64,000 nucleotides of DNA from Antedon bifida (GCA_963402885.1 OY727093.1:4154001-4218000), one strand, 5' to 3'; counted from the first letter of the stretch, positions 33,014-44,453 are shown. Notes: generated by a model from the sequence alone, not told the origin. Numbers and translations are program-made.

Positions 33014-34075
33014 TTACACACTAACAGTACGTTCAGTTATTTTCCTCTTGATTGTGCTATAGAAAACGTCAACAAATGCTTGTCTAAAAGTTTCATTCAC
33101 AACATTATATATCAACGGATTTACAGAAGAATTGAAATAACTTCCAAAGCGACAAACAGTCACTAGCCAATCTAAATCCTTTCCAATAGAATCTAAAATA
33201 ATTAACATAATAATGACATTCAACGGTATCAAGCAGAGAACATAAACTGTAACTGTCACAAAAACTGTCCAGAATATTTTCCTCTCAGATTTTGAACGTG
33301 GGTCCGTCTTGCAAGAATTCTTTACAACATTTCGGGATTGTCTTAATGAATAAATCATAAGAAAACATAAAGTTACAATAATCACATTAAAGAGTATATT
33401 AACAACAAATTGAAACATCCACAACGCTGTACTTACTTCAATGTAGGTTTGCTTTATATAACAGAAAGTTGCGCGATTTGAGATGCCTCTATACATATCA
33501 GGCCAAGGAAGAATGACGTAGACACGTTCGAAAGCAATGAAAAATTGTACACAATTCACCGACAAAAAAAATATCCATATAACTGCACATATTTTAACAG
33601 ATCTTGAGAGAGTACCAAATCCACTTCTTTGAAACCAATAAGGTTTACAAACTGCCATATAACGTTCAATGGAAAGCCAAAATATCGTAGTAACTGCTAC
33701 ATGCCATGCAACCGTAGTAAAGTAACTTGGCAGTTCACAATTCAAGTTCTTCCCATCTATGTCATCAATCGTATACGGTACCGACTTTAACTTAAGAACA
33801 AAAAAGGGTCCCACTATTAAAGATATTGTATCAGCTATTGCCAAATTGGCTAGATACATATAAACTGATTTATGTAATTTACTCACTATAACAATAAATG
33901 TCGTCATGTTTCCGACAATTCCAAAAGCGATCACAACAGGAATGATATAGTAACGTAAAATCGTCTCCCAGTCACTAGGAAGGAACATATCTATGTAATA
34001 ATCATATTGACTCGTGTTAAATGTTGAATACGCGTATTCTGCATCATAGGATGCTTTGTCACCTGAAAGTGACAT
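33014..34075 (-). CDS. Class A GPCR, intact
   Basis: 353 codons from MSLSGDKASYDAEYA. A longer in-frame start at 34105 exists, but 34075 fits the family. TM1 GIVGN, TM2 LANLAIADT, SIERYMAVC, SRSVKI, bridge Cys in LNCELP and ATFCYI, TM6 CLIP, TM7 NSSVNPLIYNVVN, helix 8 FRQAFVDVF. The 3' half is close to the chimeric pseudogene at 40959-42024, and the N-terminus to 49733-50794, which shows exchange among copies. Intronless. Confidence 0.92.
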   Translation of the reverse strand: MSLSGDKASYDAEYAYSTFNTSQYDYYIDMFLPSDWETILRYYIIPVVIAFGIVGNMTTFIVIVSKLHKSVYMYLANLAIADTISLIVGPFFVLKLKSVPYTIDDIDGKNLNCELPSYFTTVAWHVAVTTIFWLSIERYMAVCKPYWFQRSGFGTLSRSVKICAVIWIFFLSVNCVQFFIAFERVYVILPWPDMYRGISNRATFCYIKQTYIEVSTALWMFQFVVNILFNVIIVTLCFLMIYSLRQSRNVVKNSCKTDPRSKSERKIFWTVFVTVTVYVLCLIPLNVIIMLIILDSIGKDLDWLVTVCRFGSYFNSSVNPLIYNVVNETFRQAFVDVFYSTIKRKITERTVSV

Positions 34076-34155
34076 TTTTGTATTCCGGACTGATCTGTTT
34101 CGCAATTAAAAAAAATTATCGTTTCAACAGTTTGTACTGTCTATTATAAAAATAA

Positions 34156-34172
34156 TAGAGGGCGCTCTATTT
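34156..34172. promoter_or_regulatory. AGGGCGCTC motif, close to start
   Basis: TAGAGGGCGCTCTATTTAAC lies only about 80 bp upstream of the 34075 ATG. The paralog at 50794 has it at about 216 bp, so about 140 bp was deleted here, including the AACGTAACCATAA block. Confidence 0.35.
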
Positions 34173-34369
34173 AACAATTTTGGAAGGGCTGTTGTGTAAT
34201 TCAACAGGTAATGATAATTGAATCACGATATCCAAAAGGCAACATTATACATGAATTCATATCTAAAACTAAACAGAATATATAGTAAGTTATAAATGTG
34301 AGGATCTTAGGTGCTATAACAAATTAAAATATACAGTGTAGGTGATAGCGATGCCAGTTTTCGCTTTAA

Positions 34370-34768
34370 AGGCCCGTTTACACTAGGACGATAAAGATCG
34401 ACGATAAATAAACAAATATGCATTGTTCATACACAAAACAAAAGAAATCTAAACAGTTTTTATTCTAGAACTATTTAGGAACCATCTATGCTTAATTTGA
34501 TGAAAATTATATTTTCACATGTCCAATCAAATAACGTCATGATTAGTAAGAGCAATAATATCGTGACAATACAACGATATTTTTGGTTTTATTGATCATG
34601 ACGTCATTTGATTGGATTTTTAAAAATATTATTTTTATCAAAGACAGCATAAATGAGTATTCTATAATTCTAGAACGAAAACCTTTCTAAATTATTTTGT
34701 TTTGTGTAAGAAAAAGGCATGCTTATCTATTTATCGCCGATCGTTATCGTCCTAGTGTAAATGGGCCT
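34370..34768. mobile_element. TTAA-flanked foldback MITE, 399 bp
   Basis: The ends AGGCCCGTTTACACTAGGAC and the complement of AGGCCCATTTACACTAGGAC are inverted repeats extending about 190 bp inward with decreasing match. TTAA flanks both ends (34366-34369 and 34769-34772). The paralogous flank at about 51276 has the empty site GCTTTAAAATAT. TTAA duplication fits piggyBac- or Kolobok-type transposases. Non-coding. Confidence 0.85.
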
Positions 34769-34989
34769 TTAAAATATATTTGGAATTAAAAACAAGATTA
34801 CGAATTATGTCCTTGACAATACAGAAATAATTAATCAATATACATCAGGTATAATTTATTTTCATTTCACTTCAGTTATTAGTAATCTACATTTATGAAT
34901 AATTCACAACTTCGGAAATACTTTAAATTAAATTAAAACTTACTAACGGAACGACTATATTATAATAACATTGAAAGGAACCAAATAGA

Positions 34990-35489
34990 CGGAATGTTCG
35001 GAAACGGCACAGTTATAGTAACTGTAACTTTATCAAGTTGTTTTGATATACGGACAGCACACATTCACGTAATCATTTTAGCATTTCAAAATTATTATAC
35101 ACTTTAAATTACAGTTTCTTCATCAATCAATCATAGAGTATCGGAAATGTTCTATTTCGGAATTATTTCTGTTTCGAAATAAAAAATATCTTTTCAAATA
35201 AAATAAAATAGGATACGTTTAGCGTATATTCATTAAATGCATTAGCTGTTTACAATAGAGAGGGGGATACATCACAGAATAATAGTAATAATATACTATA
35301 CTGAAAAAAATATGTTTGTTTAAAACGTAATATACCAACTTAATCTAGCCAAATCATTATCCTCATTGCTTTGAATAAAACAAATCATATTTTATACAAT
35401 TGTGCATCAACTAAATTACTGGTTCCACAATCAATGGACTTAGTGGTAGGCCTATTCTTTACTTATTATTACCGTTGTTCATATATTGT
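34990..35489. other. Intergenic stretch
   Basis: AT-rich, no coding sequence. A faint receptor-tail-like piece (ATACGGACAGCACACATTC) lies near 35050. Nothing else is recognised. Confidence 0.3.
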
Positions 35490-35894
35490 ACAAACTTTAA
35501 TATAGGTTTCTTTAAAACGACATGTAGCTAAACGAGAAACCTTTATACATATCAGGCCAAGGAAGAATGACGGATACTCGTTTGTGACCAATAAAAAATT
35601 GGACAATATTGGTCGGCAAACAAAAAATCCATATAATTGCGCATATTTTTACCGATCTTGAGAGAGTACCAAATCCACTTTTTTTAAACTTATAAGGTTT
35701 ACAGACTACCATACAACGTTCAACAGAAAGCAAAAAAAATCGTTACATGCCAGAGACAACAGCAGTAATGTATCTCATCAGTTCAAAAATCAAGTTGTTC
35801 CCATCTATGTCATGAACTTAATGTTTAAAAAAACGTAAACTGATTTGTGAAATTTACTCACTATAACTATAAATGTCGTCATGTTGCCGACAAT

Positions 35895-36365
35895 AGGGAA
35901 TTTGCGAAACACGACGGGAAGCCACAGGACGGTGCTCATGAATAATTTATGCATGAAATAATATTTGAACTTCTATTTTTTTTTGTAATAAATAAATAAT
36001 AACATTTTTACTGGGTTAAAATGGCTGTGCTAAAAGCGGCCCCTAGCTAGGAAGGCTAGGTGTATGCTGTATCACCAGAGCCAAGTGATTCAGAACAAGG
36101 CCAACAGCCATAATTCGCGTGCTAAAACGCATAGTGATACCGGACCGACAGACAGACCGACAGACCGACCGACCGACATAGTGAACTATAGAGTCGCGTC
36201 CACGCGACTAAAAACAGGCCCCGATCACGAATGTAAATATTATGTGTGTATTGTTTTGTTAGTGTTTTTCTCTGCCAAGATCACAAGTATCATTGTACGA
36301 ATCGAATCTGAATCTGAACTAATAAAACGGCTATGTCGACTGTATATGATTTTACGCTCTACTGC
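35895..36365. mobile_element. Insertion with (CCGA)n run and TCGCGT hairpin
   Basis: It separates two halves of a receptor TM1 region that are contiguous in paralogs. It contains ACCGACCGACCGACATAGTG, the hairpin AGTCGCGTCCACGCGACT, and AT-rich ends. The complement of this core also occurs inside the SINEs at 8256 and 44530. Class unknown; no terminal repeats are clear. Confidence 0.5.
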
Positions 36366-36420
36366 CTAAAGTGACAACAACTGGAATAATATTTTAACGT
36401 AAAATTGTCTATCGGTCACT

Positions 36421-36690
36421 TACGTAAGAATCGTTAATAACGCAACGCAAGTGATCGCAAGCAATAAAATCCCGGTTTCCTGTTAATTCGCGATAAATCG
36501 ACGTATCAGACGGAGATTCGATACCCCGGTTTCCTGTCGATCGTCTATTTTTCTTGCGTTTACGTCGATTTCACCAAAATATTGTCGTAAGCGGTTTCCT
36601 GTCAAATGTTGGTTTCTTACGTAAAATCGACGTAACAATCGTAACTGACGTTAGAAAAACTGCCTCTTACGTCGACAGGAAACCAGCCTG
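36421..36690. mobile_element. Insertion with repeated CGGTTTCCTGT motif
   Basis: About 270 bp inserted in the receptor N-terminal region between CGGTCACT and AAGGAACATA. It holds three direct copies of GGTTTCCTGT and one inverted copy (ACAGGAAACC) near its right end, and several TTACGT/ACGTAA pairs. It is less AT-rich than its surroundings. It looks like an unclassified MITE. Confidence 0.55.
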
Positions 36691-36830
36691 AAGGAACATA
36701 TCAATGTAAGCGACTGTTTTCCCGTATTCGGATTCATCATATGCATTGTCGACTAAAAGTAACATGTTCGAACGTTCCTCAGATCTTTTATTTCGTAATT
36801 AAAAATTATCGTTTCGAAAGAAAAAAATTA

Positions 36831-39455
36831 GTTCATTCATTCATTCATAATAACATTTATTTCTTATCATTTCAAAGTTAACATAATAACAATTTAAATA
36901 TAAATAATTAAGAGGCAAAACCCAGAAAGTAATAACATTTGGAGGTTTCCCTCCAAAAAAACTTGTGACGGGTAGCCAGTTAAAAAGTTGTAATCCTATT
37001 GGGGTTTAAACAAACAGAAACAAAACAAGACAAACAAACAAGTAAAACAAGACAACGACAAGTTAATAATAATAAAATACTATGGAAGCACAGAAAACCA
37101 GAATAAACATGTTGTTTTATTATTATTAGTTATATATGGAGTAGAATTTGTTTAAGTTTAAAAGAAAATTTATTTTTTGAAGGTGCCAATTTAATTTCGT
37201 CGGGGAGATCATTGAATAATTTGGTGCCACTATAACGGATATTATGTTGCATTAATGTTAATTTGGTAAGGGGATGGTGGAGGTTACAGGAGGATCTAGT
37301 TTTATGGGTATGAATACTATTATTTTTTATAAAGCTGCAAGAAAGTTTAGTTGGAAGTAGACAGTTGACATGTTCATAGACGAAGGTGCATTGTTGGAGG
37401 ATATTGATGTTTTGGACAGTTAATAATTTAAGGTCAGAGAAAAACTCACTAGTGTGATCTAGGGATGACACACCAGAGATGAGGCGAATAGCTTTTTTTT
37501 GGAGAATAAAGAGTTTGTTGAGGTTTGAAACATAGTTGTTTGCCCAGACAATATTACAGTAAGAAATAAAAGGTAAAACAAGTGAACAATAAATCATTCG
37601 AAGGACTTCTTTGGGCAAGTAAAATGAAAGACGATATAAAATTCCAATATTTTTCGAAATTTTAGTTTCGATTTCTTTAATGTGGTGTTTGAAGTTTAGT
37701 TCTTCGTCTATTTCTACTCCAAGAAATTTGGTATGCTTAACAAGAGGAATGTTGTGGGCAGCAAGGTAAACATTATGAGTGTCGTTAATCAAAGCTTGGT
37801 GTCGAAAACCAAAAAGCATAAAATGACATTTGTTAATATTTATTGAAAGTTTGTTTGCATTGAAATAATCGTTCACGTTCTTCAATTCCCTATTAAAAGT
37901 ATTGAAAATGAAATCAAAATTAGTGTGTGAATAAAAAATGGTTATCAGCATAAAGATAAAAAGAAAGGATGTAGGATGCATTTGGTAAATCATTGATATA
38001 CAATAAAAAGAAGAGGGCCTAATAGAGACCTTTGAGGAACACCACAAACAGAAAAAACATTGTTGATATAGGTGCATTGAAGTCGATTAGACAGATAATC
38101 TTTGAAAAGGTCAAGAGTAATGCCACGGATACAATAGTTAAAGAGTTTTGACAGTAAAATAGTGTGATCAATGGTATCGAATGCCTTAGACAGATCTATG
38201 AATAGGCCAGACGAAAACAACTTATTATGAATAGCATCCACAATGTTGTTGGTAAGATCAATTAAAGCAAAAGTGGAATAGTTTTGTCTGAAACCATATT
38301 GCTTATTGTAGAGAATGTTGTGTCGGTTAATGAAATCATACGTACGGTCATAGATAGGTTGTTCAAGAATTTTTGAAAAGAAAGTAAGAACAGAAATTGG
38401 TCGATAATTGTTGGGATCAGATTTGTTACCTTTTTTGTATATATGAGTGACCTTTGCTGTTTTCATGCTTTTAGGGAAAGATCCTGTGGATAAAGATAAG
38501 TTGCAAATATGAGTAAGTGGAGAAAGAATAAGGTCTATTGATTTTTTAACAACATTGCCACATATATCGTCAATTCCAGCAGCCTTATTGTTTTTGAAAG
38601 AGTTGACAATTTTAAGAACCTCATGTTCCGAAACTGGAGATAAAAAAAGGGAATTTGGAGTAGGAGGACTAAGATAGTGACGGAAACTATTGATAGAACG
38701 AGTGTCGATTTCTTTTGCTAATTTAGGCCCTATATTGGTAAAATGGTTATTTAATAAGTTGGACACCATTTTCGGGTCTTTTGTTAGATTTCCATTACTC
38801 ATTATCTCAATGTTAGGAATTGTGTTGTTTGATGGTTTAAGTATAGAGTTTATAGTACGCCAAGTAGCTTTAATATTGGATTTGTTTTCATTAAAAAAGT
38901 TTTTATAATAATCCACTTTAACACTTTTAGAAGATTATTTAACTTATTACGATACTTTTTGTATTTCAATATATTAGCTTTGGAAGGGTGCCGAATGCTC
39001 TTGAGATAAAGTTTTTGTTTGTATGAGATGGAGGTTAAAAGCCCGTTGGTCATCCAAGGTTTTAGTTTCTTTTAGTTTTAGGTGGATCTAACAAAGGGAA
39101 GCTCCTATCATATAGGGCTTTGTACTTTACGAAAAAAGACATCATTCCACGATGTTATTGACAGATCATTTCGAAAATGATGAATATTGTTTTCATTAAA
39201 TGTTCTAAATTTACGCTTCTCTTTGTCTGTAGACTTACTTGAATTAGTAATGTTCACAGTGAAAACGGGAAGGTGATCAGTTGCGTCACTAATGACAATG
39301 CCGCTCATTGAAGAGTCTAGACTGTTTGAAAAAATGTTATCAAGAAGAGTGGCAGAACTGAGAGTTATTCTTGTGGGTTTGTGGATAAGAGGATAAAAAG
39401 AATTGTTAAATAGACAATGGACAAAATCATTTAAAAATAACATTTTTACTGGGTT
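36831..39455 (-). mobile_element. CR1/L2-like LINE (LINE D), 5'-truncated
   Basis: From a (TTCA)n 3' end at 36831 to a truncation in the endonuclease at 39455. The minus strand encodes the end of the endonuclease (PTRITLSSATLLDNIFSN, TDHLPVF), then the RT with NNKAAGIDDI, NNYRPISVL, LFIDLSKAFDTIDH and CGVPQRSLLGPLL, and the C-terminal FLGVEIDEELNF region. Frames break near 39060, 38880 and 38000. The catalytic motif reads YADN in place of YADD. The insertion split a receptor 5' flank: AAAAAAATTA and AAGTTGATAG are nearly adjacent at 49040. Confidence 0.9.
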
Positions 39456-39558
39456 AAGTTGATAGTAAATTGATTAGATGACTGCTTACAAAGTACTAGA
39501 TGGTGTGATGAAACCATGGAGTAACTTTACGCCATGGATGAAACACAGATTAATTCTG

Positions 39559-40102
39559 TAGGCCGGTGTAAACAACGTTAAAAGTTACCAGGGTCGCGTA
39601 ACCACCAGAGTGAGTGATGCGGAATGTATTCAGCGTCAAGTGAATCCGGGACAAACCCGTGCACTTGTATGTTTGCGTTTTACAGTACCGGGTATTTTTT
39701 CCCGGTTTGTTGATATCCTCGCTAACCATAGTATTTAATTTATATAAAATTAAGATAAGACTGAATTTGTTTATTCGCTTATTTAATAAATACAACGTAT
39801 GGTTATTTTTTATTTATTTTTTATTTCAAGAAATATTATTCTTCACCACAAGTAGACTCAATTTTTTGTATTGCCATAAAAAAATTGTAGGAGGTATAAT
39901 TAGAGAAAGCCGTTAATAGGGCGCCTCTTCGTGCGTGAGAGGGCGATATTTCGATTAATCTAGAACATTAACAGGGGTTGGTATTTTGCAGTGTAAACAC
40001 ACGAAACCGGTGTCATTCCCGGGTTAATGAATCAGGTGTGAAATGGAAATTTATCCGGATAAGACACGGGTTTGTTCTAAACTAGGCGGTGTAAAAGGGG
40101 TA
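39559..40102. mobile_element. Harbinger-like MITE copy, left end deleted
   Basis: Starts inside the element (GGCCGGTGTAAACAACG) and keeps the right terminus GTGTAAAAGGGGTA plus TTA at 40103-40105. The left end was lost with the adjoining receptor flank. Confidence 0.6.
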
Positions 40103-40414
40103 TTAGTACGGAGTTATGGCACAGATGGAAACGTTGAACTGACATTTTCGCTTGTAAATATTCTTGTAAAATAAATAAAATCATTGCGACATGCGTCCTT
40201 GACACTATTAATATACATCAGATAATTTATCTTCACTTCTATTAATAGGCACATTTATGAATAATTCAACACTTTTGACACACTTTAATTAAAACTTACT
40301 AATAACGACTATACTACTAATGTTGAAATAATCGAAATAAACCAGCTTGGAAAAAAGCTCGATTTTAGTAACTGTAACCACTGGATTACAACAAACACAA
40401 TTCTTTAATAAAAC

Positions 40415-40550
40415 GTCTATACTACATTATATATCAAAGCATTTACAGATGAATTTAAATATGTTTCAAATCGAAAAATAATCAACATTGTGGGCTTCAT
40501 GCCGAAAATATAAATAATGACTGTTACAAAAACTGTTTACAGTATTTTTC
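40415..40550 (-). pseudogene. GPCR C-terminal remnant
   Basis: Third block X copy of the TM7-TM6 fragment (see 24335-24480). Confidence 0.6.
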
Positions 40551-40599
40551 TAGTGTCTGGTCACCAGGTAGATGTGTCTTTAAGATTATTAGTAATACA

Positions 40600-40835
40600 T
40601 GAATAACTGCCCTGTCAGATAGGTGGTAATCTTCCTGAAACAGAGACAAGTTCACCGGGGTATCCCCTACTTGTCTCGAATGATAAAATGCGTTCTTTAA
40701 AATGTATACTGGACCCACGGTTCATAGTCCTTATCCGAGAAGACTTGTTCCACAACCATAACTGGAGCGAGTCGGCCTCGCGATATGCCGATATTGATGG
40801 ATCTTTAGGTCCTTGTCATTTTGACAAGCAATCGG
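40600..40835 (-). repeat. tRNA-derived SINE copy
   Basis: Uninterrupted body with the CTACTTGTCTCGAATGA site. It ends at CATTTTGACAAGCAATC, where about 110 bp present at 32720-32905 is deleted. Confidence 0.6.
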
Positions 40836-40958
40836 AGCATCCTGTTGCTAAATTGCTTTGGTTAAACTTATAAGCTGACCCTTACGTAAATGAGATAATG
40901 ACAACATGTTATTTCAATTTTCAAACTGTATTGGTTGTACGTTAAACATCTAGCAACT

Positions 40959-42024
40959 TTACACACTAACAGTACGTTCAGTTATTTTCCTCTTGATTGT
41001 GCTATAGAAAACGTCAACAAATGTCTAAAAGTTTCATTCACAACATTATATATCAACGGATTTACAGAAGAATTGAAATAACTTCCAAAGCGACAAACAG
41101 TCACTAGCCAATCTAAATCCTTTCCAATAGAATCTAAAAAAATTAACATAATAATGACATTCAACGGTATCAAGCAGAGAACATAAACTGCGACTGTCAC
41201 CAAAACTGTCCAGAATATTTTCCTCTCAGATTTTGAACGTGGGTCCGTCTTGCAAGAATTCTTTACAACATTTCGGGATTGTCTTAAAGAATAAATCATA
41301 AGAAAACATAAAGTTACAATAATCACATTAAAGAGTATATTAACAACAAATTGAAACATCCACAACGCTGTACTTACTTCAATGTAGGTTTGCTTTATAT
41401 AACAGAAAGTTTCGCGATTTGAGATGCCTCTATATACATATCAGGCCAAGGAAGAATGACGTAGACACGTTCGAAAGCAATGAAAAATTGTACACAATTC
41501 ACCGACAAAAAAAATATCCATATAACTGCACATATTTTAACAGATCTTGAGAGAGTACCAAATCCACTTCTTTGAAACCAATAAGGTCTACAAACTGCCA
41601 TATAACGTTCAATAGAAAGCCAAAAAATCGTACAAATTGCTACATGCCATGCAACCAAAGTAAAGTAAGCTATCAAGGGATCGGACAGTTCACAATCTTT
41701 CCCATGTACTTCAATCGTATCGTATGCCGATATTAACTTAACTTTCCAAAAGGGTGCCATAATTAAAGATATTGTATCAGTTATTGCCAAACTGGCTAGA
41801 TACACGTAAACTGATTTGCGTAATTTACTCACTATAACAATAAATGTCATGATATTGCCGACGATTCCGAAAGCGAGAACAACAGGAATAACATTGTTGC
41901 GTAACATCATGTCCAAGTCACTAGGTAAGAACGTATCAATATAAGCATCATATTGACTCGTGTGAGATGTTGAATACGCGTATTCGGTTACATCATAGGA
42001 TGCATCGTCGACTGAACATGACAT
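40959..42024 (-). pseudogene. Chimeric GPCR pseudogene (two frameshifts)
   Basis: The N-terminal half (MSCSVDDASYDVTEY, DLDMMLRNNVIPV, APFWKVKLISAYDTIEVH) matches the 5682-6746 gene. From about TM3/ICL2 on (SGFGTLSRSVKICAVIWIFF) it matches the 33014-34075 gene. The switch is near 41600-41680. A 2-bp TA insertion in ECL2 (at about 41432) and a 4-bp deletion before helix 8 (at about 41023) break the frame. TM motifs are otherwise intact, so inactivation is recent. Confidence 0.88.
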
Positions 42025-42277
42025 GTTTTTTTCTGAACTGTTTCTCGGACTTATCTTGTTTATAAATAAACTTTTAAAGTTTTCACTGCTTTTCTTATCG
42101 AAATATATTTCTACTTTAAAATAGCGTAACCGTACATAACATAATAGAAACGACTCACAATCAACAGAATCAACACAATCAACAGAACGAACTCCTCCGA
42201 TGACGTGAACGAATCCGTGTTTAATGACACGATCAAAATAGCGTTTGGAAACTGAGCAAAATACTTCGCAAAATAAC

Positions 42278-42293
42278 AGAGGGCGCGCTATTT
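42278..42293. promoter_or_regulatory. AGGGCGCGC motif upstream of chimeric GPCR
   Basis: AGAGGGCGCGCTATTTGG lies about 255 bp upstream of the 42024 start, equivalent to 6984-6998. Confidence 0.35.
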
Positions 42294-43312
42294 GGCCCAT
42301 ATTGAAGGTATAGATAACTTTTGATGTTAATCAGCTTTTGTGACGTAATCAATATAACCATAACTCGATTGTATACAAGACTATTGGTATAAATTGCTTA
42401 CCAATTTACAAAAACAAATTTAGGACGTTAACATAAACAATGCAATAACATATACAATATTTGTCATCTAAAAATATGCAATGAAAGGAAAATAGGTTGA
42501 GTAATATAAATAGTCAATGCATAAATAAATGGTTTATATCAATCTGTAATCAAACGTACACTTTCTTTTTCCACCAGCGCGCGGACGGCCATAAAAAAAA
42601 CTACATAATGCGCTGTTAAATTGACTATCCCAAACACACGGTCTGATTTTAATCAGGTTCGGCGATTGGCGGTGACGTAGATGAAATAATCAGTAGCCAA
42701 TCGCCGGGAACTACAATAATAAAATATCCTACAAATTAGGGAGATTCATGAAAAATCCGCACCTATAGGTTGAAAAGCAAAATGAACACAAGCACATCAA
42801 CTAGAGTGGTTCTACAATCAGTATTGCTTAATGGTTAGGCATATTAGTCTTAGTTTATTTCTTAATAGATTACGGTACTATATTTTTATCATTAAACAGA
42901 TTTTTATCAGAAATATTATCTAATGATTTTTATGAGGCATGCTAATATAATATTTTCTTTTTTAAGGATCTTTTAACTCCTATTTAAATAATTAAAGAAA
43001 TATATATTGCTTAGAAGCAATTGGCTTAATATATCAGTGATTTGCTTGTTTGTAATAGATTATTTTATTATTCAGTAGTTTTAAAAATGGAATGATACAT
43101 TAAAAATGCTGAAATAAAGTAATGGATTATAATATTACAAAAATCATATGCAGGCCAGCTGTCGAACATACTTAGATGAACGATCTTAGGCCAGTAGCAC
43201 TAACATCAGATCAAAAGATGCGAACGAATTCTTCTTAAATATCTGGCACCTCTAGTTACTGACTATGTTTATCCATTACAATTTGCCTATATTTAGGTCT
43301 GGAAGTACCGTA

Positions 43313-44453
43313 TAGCCTGGGTGCAGAAAAGTTAATAATACACATTTGCGGGAAAAAAGTATAGGAAAATTTGTTTTGGTTTTTCTGATAGAGTATACCA
43401 TATAGAATGTCAGAAAAAAATCCCCATCCCAGGGTCTTGGGGAAAATTTGTTATGCCACTTTTAAATTTTGGCCTATATAAGTTATAACACACACAAATT
43501 CCTATTAACACACACAAATACCTATATATAGGGGATAGGGAAAATCAATTACCGGTTTTTGTTACTTGCAGTTGTGCTTTAATTATTAAAATTAGTAGAG
43601 GCTTACTTTAATAACTACTTCTCATAGTAGTTGATGAATCAAGTCAAAACGATGACGTCATCATGCCAGAATCCAATATGGCGTCCAATTTGGCGGGAAA
43701 AACAGGGTATTGCTAAACCCCGCAAACCCCCGCAAACCTCCAAAAAACATAGCAAACCCCACCGAACCAACATAAAAGTGATTGAATCATGGAGTGTACG
43801 ACCCACTTGGTATATAACATATTAAATTTCTACTGTTAACTACTTATTTTGGGGATAAAACATCATTTTTTGGTTAAAAATTAGGAATCATTTTTTACAA
43901 AAAAAATGATGTTTTAACCCAAAAATAAGTAGTTAACAGTAGAAATTTAATTTTTTTTTTTTACATGGATATACCCAGTGGGTTGTACACTACATAATTA
44001 AATCACTTTTATGTTGGTTCGGTGGGGTTTGCTATGTTTTTTGGAGGTTTGCGGGGGTTTACGGGGTTTAGCAATAACCTGTTTTCCGCCAAATTGGACG
44101 CCATATTGGATTCTGGCATGATGATGTCATTGTTATCGACTCGATTTATCAACTACTATGAGAAGCAGTTATTAAAGTAAGCCTCAGCTAATTTTAATCA
44201 TCATAGCACAACTCCAAGTAAAAAAAAACGTGAATTGGTTTTCCCTATCCCCTATATATAGGTATTTGTGTGTGTTAATAGGCATTTGTGTGTGTTATAT
44301 AGGCCAAAATTTAAAAGTGCCGTAAACAATTTTCCCCAAGACCCTGGGATGGGGATTTTTTTTTCTGACATTCTATATGGTATACTCTATCAGAAAAACT
44401 AAAATATATAATATATACTTTTTTCCCGCAAAATTTGTACTGCACCCAGGCTA
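43313..44453. mobile_element. 1.14-kb foldback element with long inverted repeats
   Basis: The arms, at about 43313-43871 and 43900-44453, are near-perfect inverted copies around a spacer of about 28 bp. The outer ends are TAGCCTGGGTGCAG and its complement. GTA flanks it on both sides (43310-43312 and 44454-44456), and the paralogous site near 8190 reads ACCGTAGATAC, an exact empty site. It has no coding sequence. The arms hold CACACACAAAT repeats, GGCGTCCAATTTGGCGG and an ACCCCCGCAAACC run. A 3-bp duplication fits Harbinger-, CACTA- or Academ-like mobilisation; the superfamily is open. Confidence 0.92.

Larger units (their letters stand above)
29020..34105. repeat. Segmental duplication block X, copy 2
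   Basis: Collinear with 21750-28717 (without its LINE) and contains both receptors intact. A third, partial copy starts at about 39456 and runs to about 41600, where it joins block Y copy 2. Confidence 0.85.
35490..36765 (-). pseudogene. GPCR pseudogene with two insertions
   Basis: Receptor pieces lie in the right order on the minus strand: N-tail (ATG at 36765, MLLLVDNAYDESEYG), a stretch of TM1 (36366-36420), ICL1 and part of TM1/2 (35820-35894), then TM3 end to ECL2 (SVERCMVVC, SGFGTLSRSVKI, VILPWPDMYKG). Two foreign segments interrupt it (35895-36365 and 36421-36690). Parts of TM2/TM3 are deleted, a frameshift ends ECL2, and everything after TM5 is absent. Confidence 0.82.

Noticed and set aside
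35998..39455. Shared AACATTTTTACTGGGTTAA at 36000 and 39440 as a long direct repeat around LINE D
   Set aside because: Only about 19 bases match, and the surrounding sequences do not correspond to a target duplication. It may be a chance or template-switch trace.
43631..43825. 64-codon frame in the foldback element
   Set aside because: It lies in a palindromic arm with simple proline/lysine-rich composition and no domain; the element appears non-coding.
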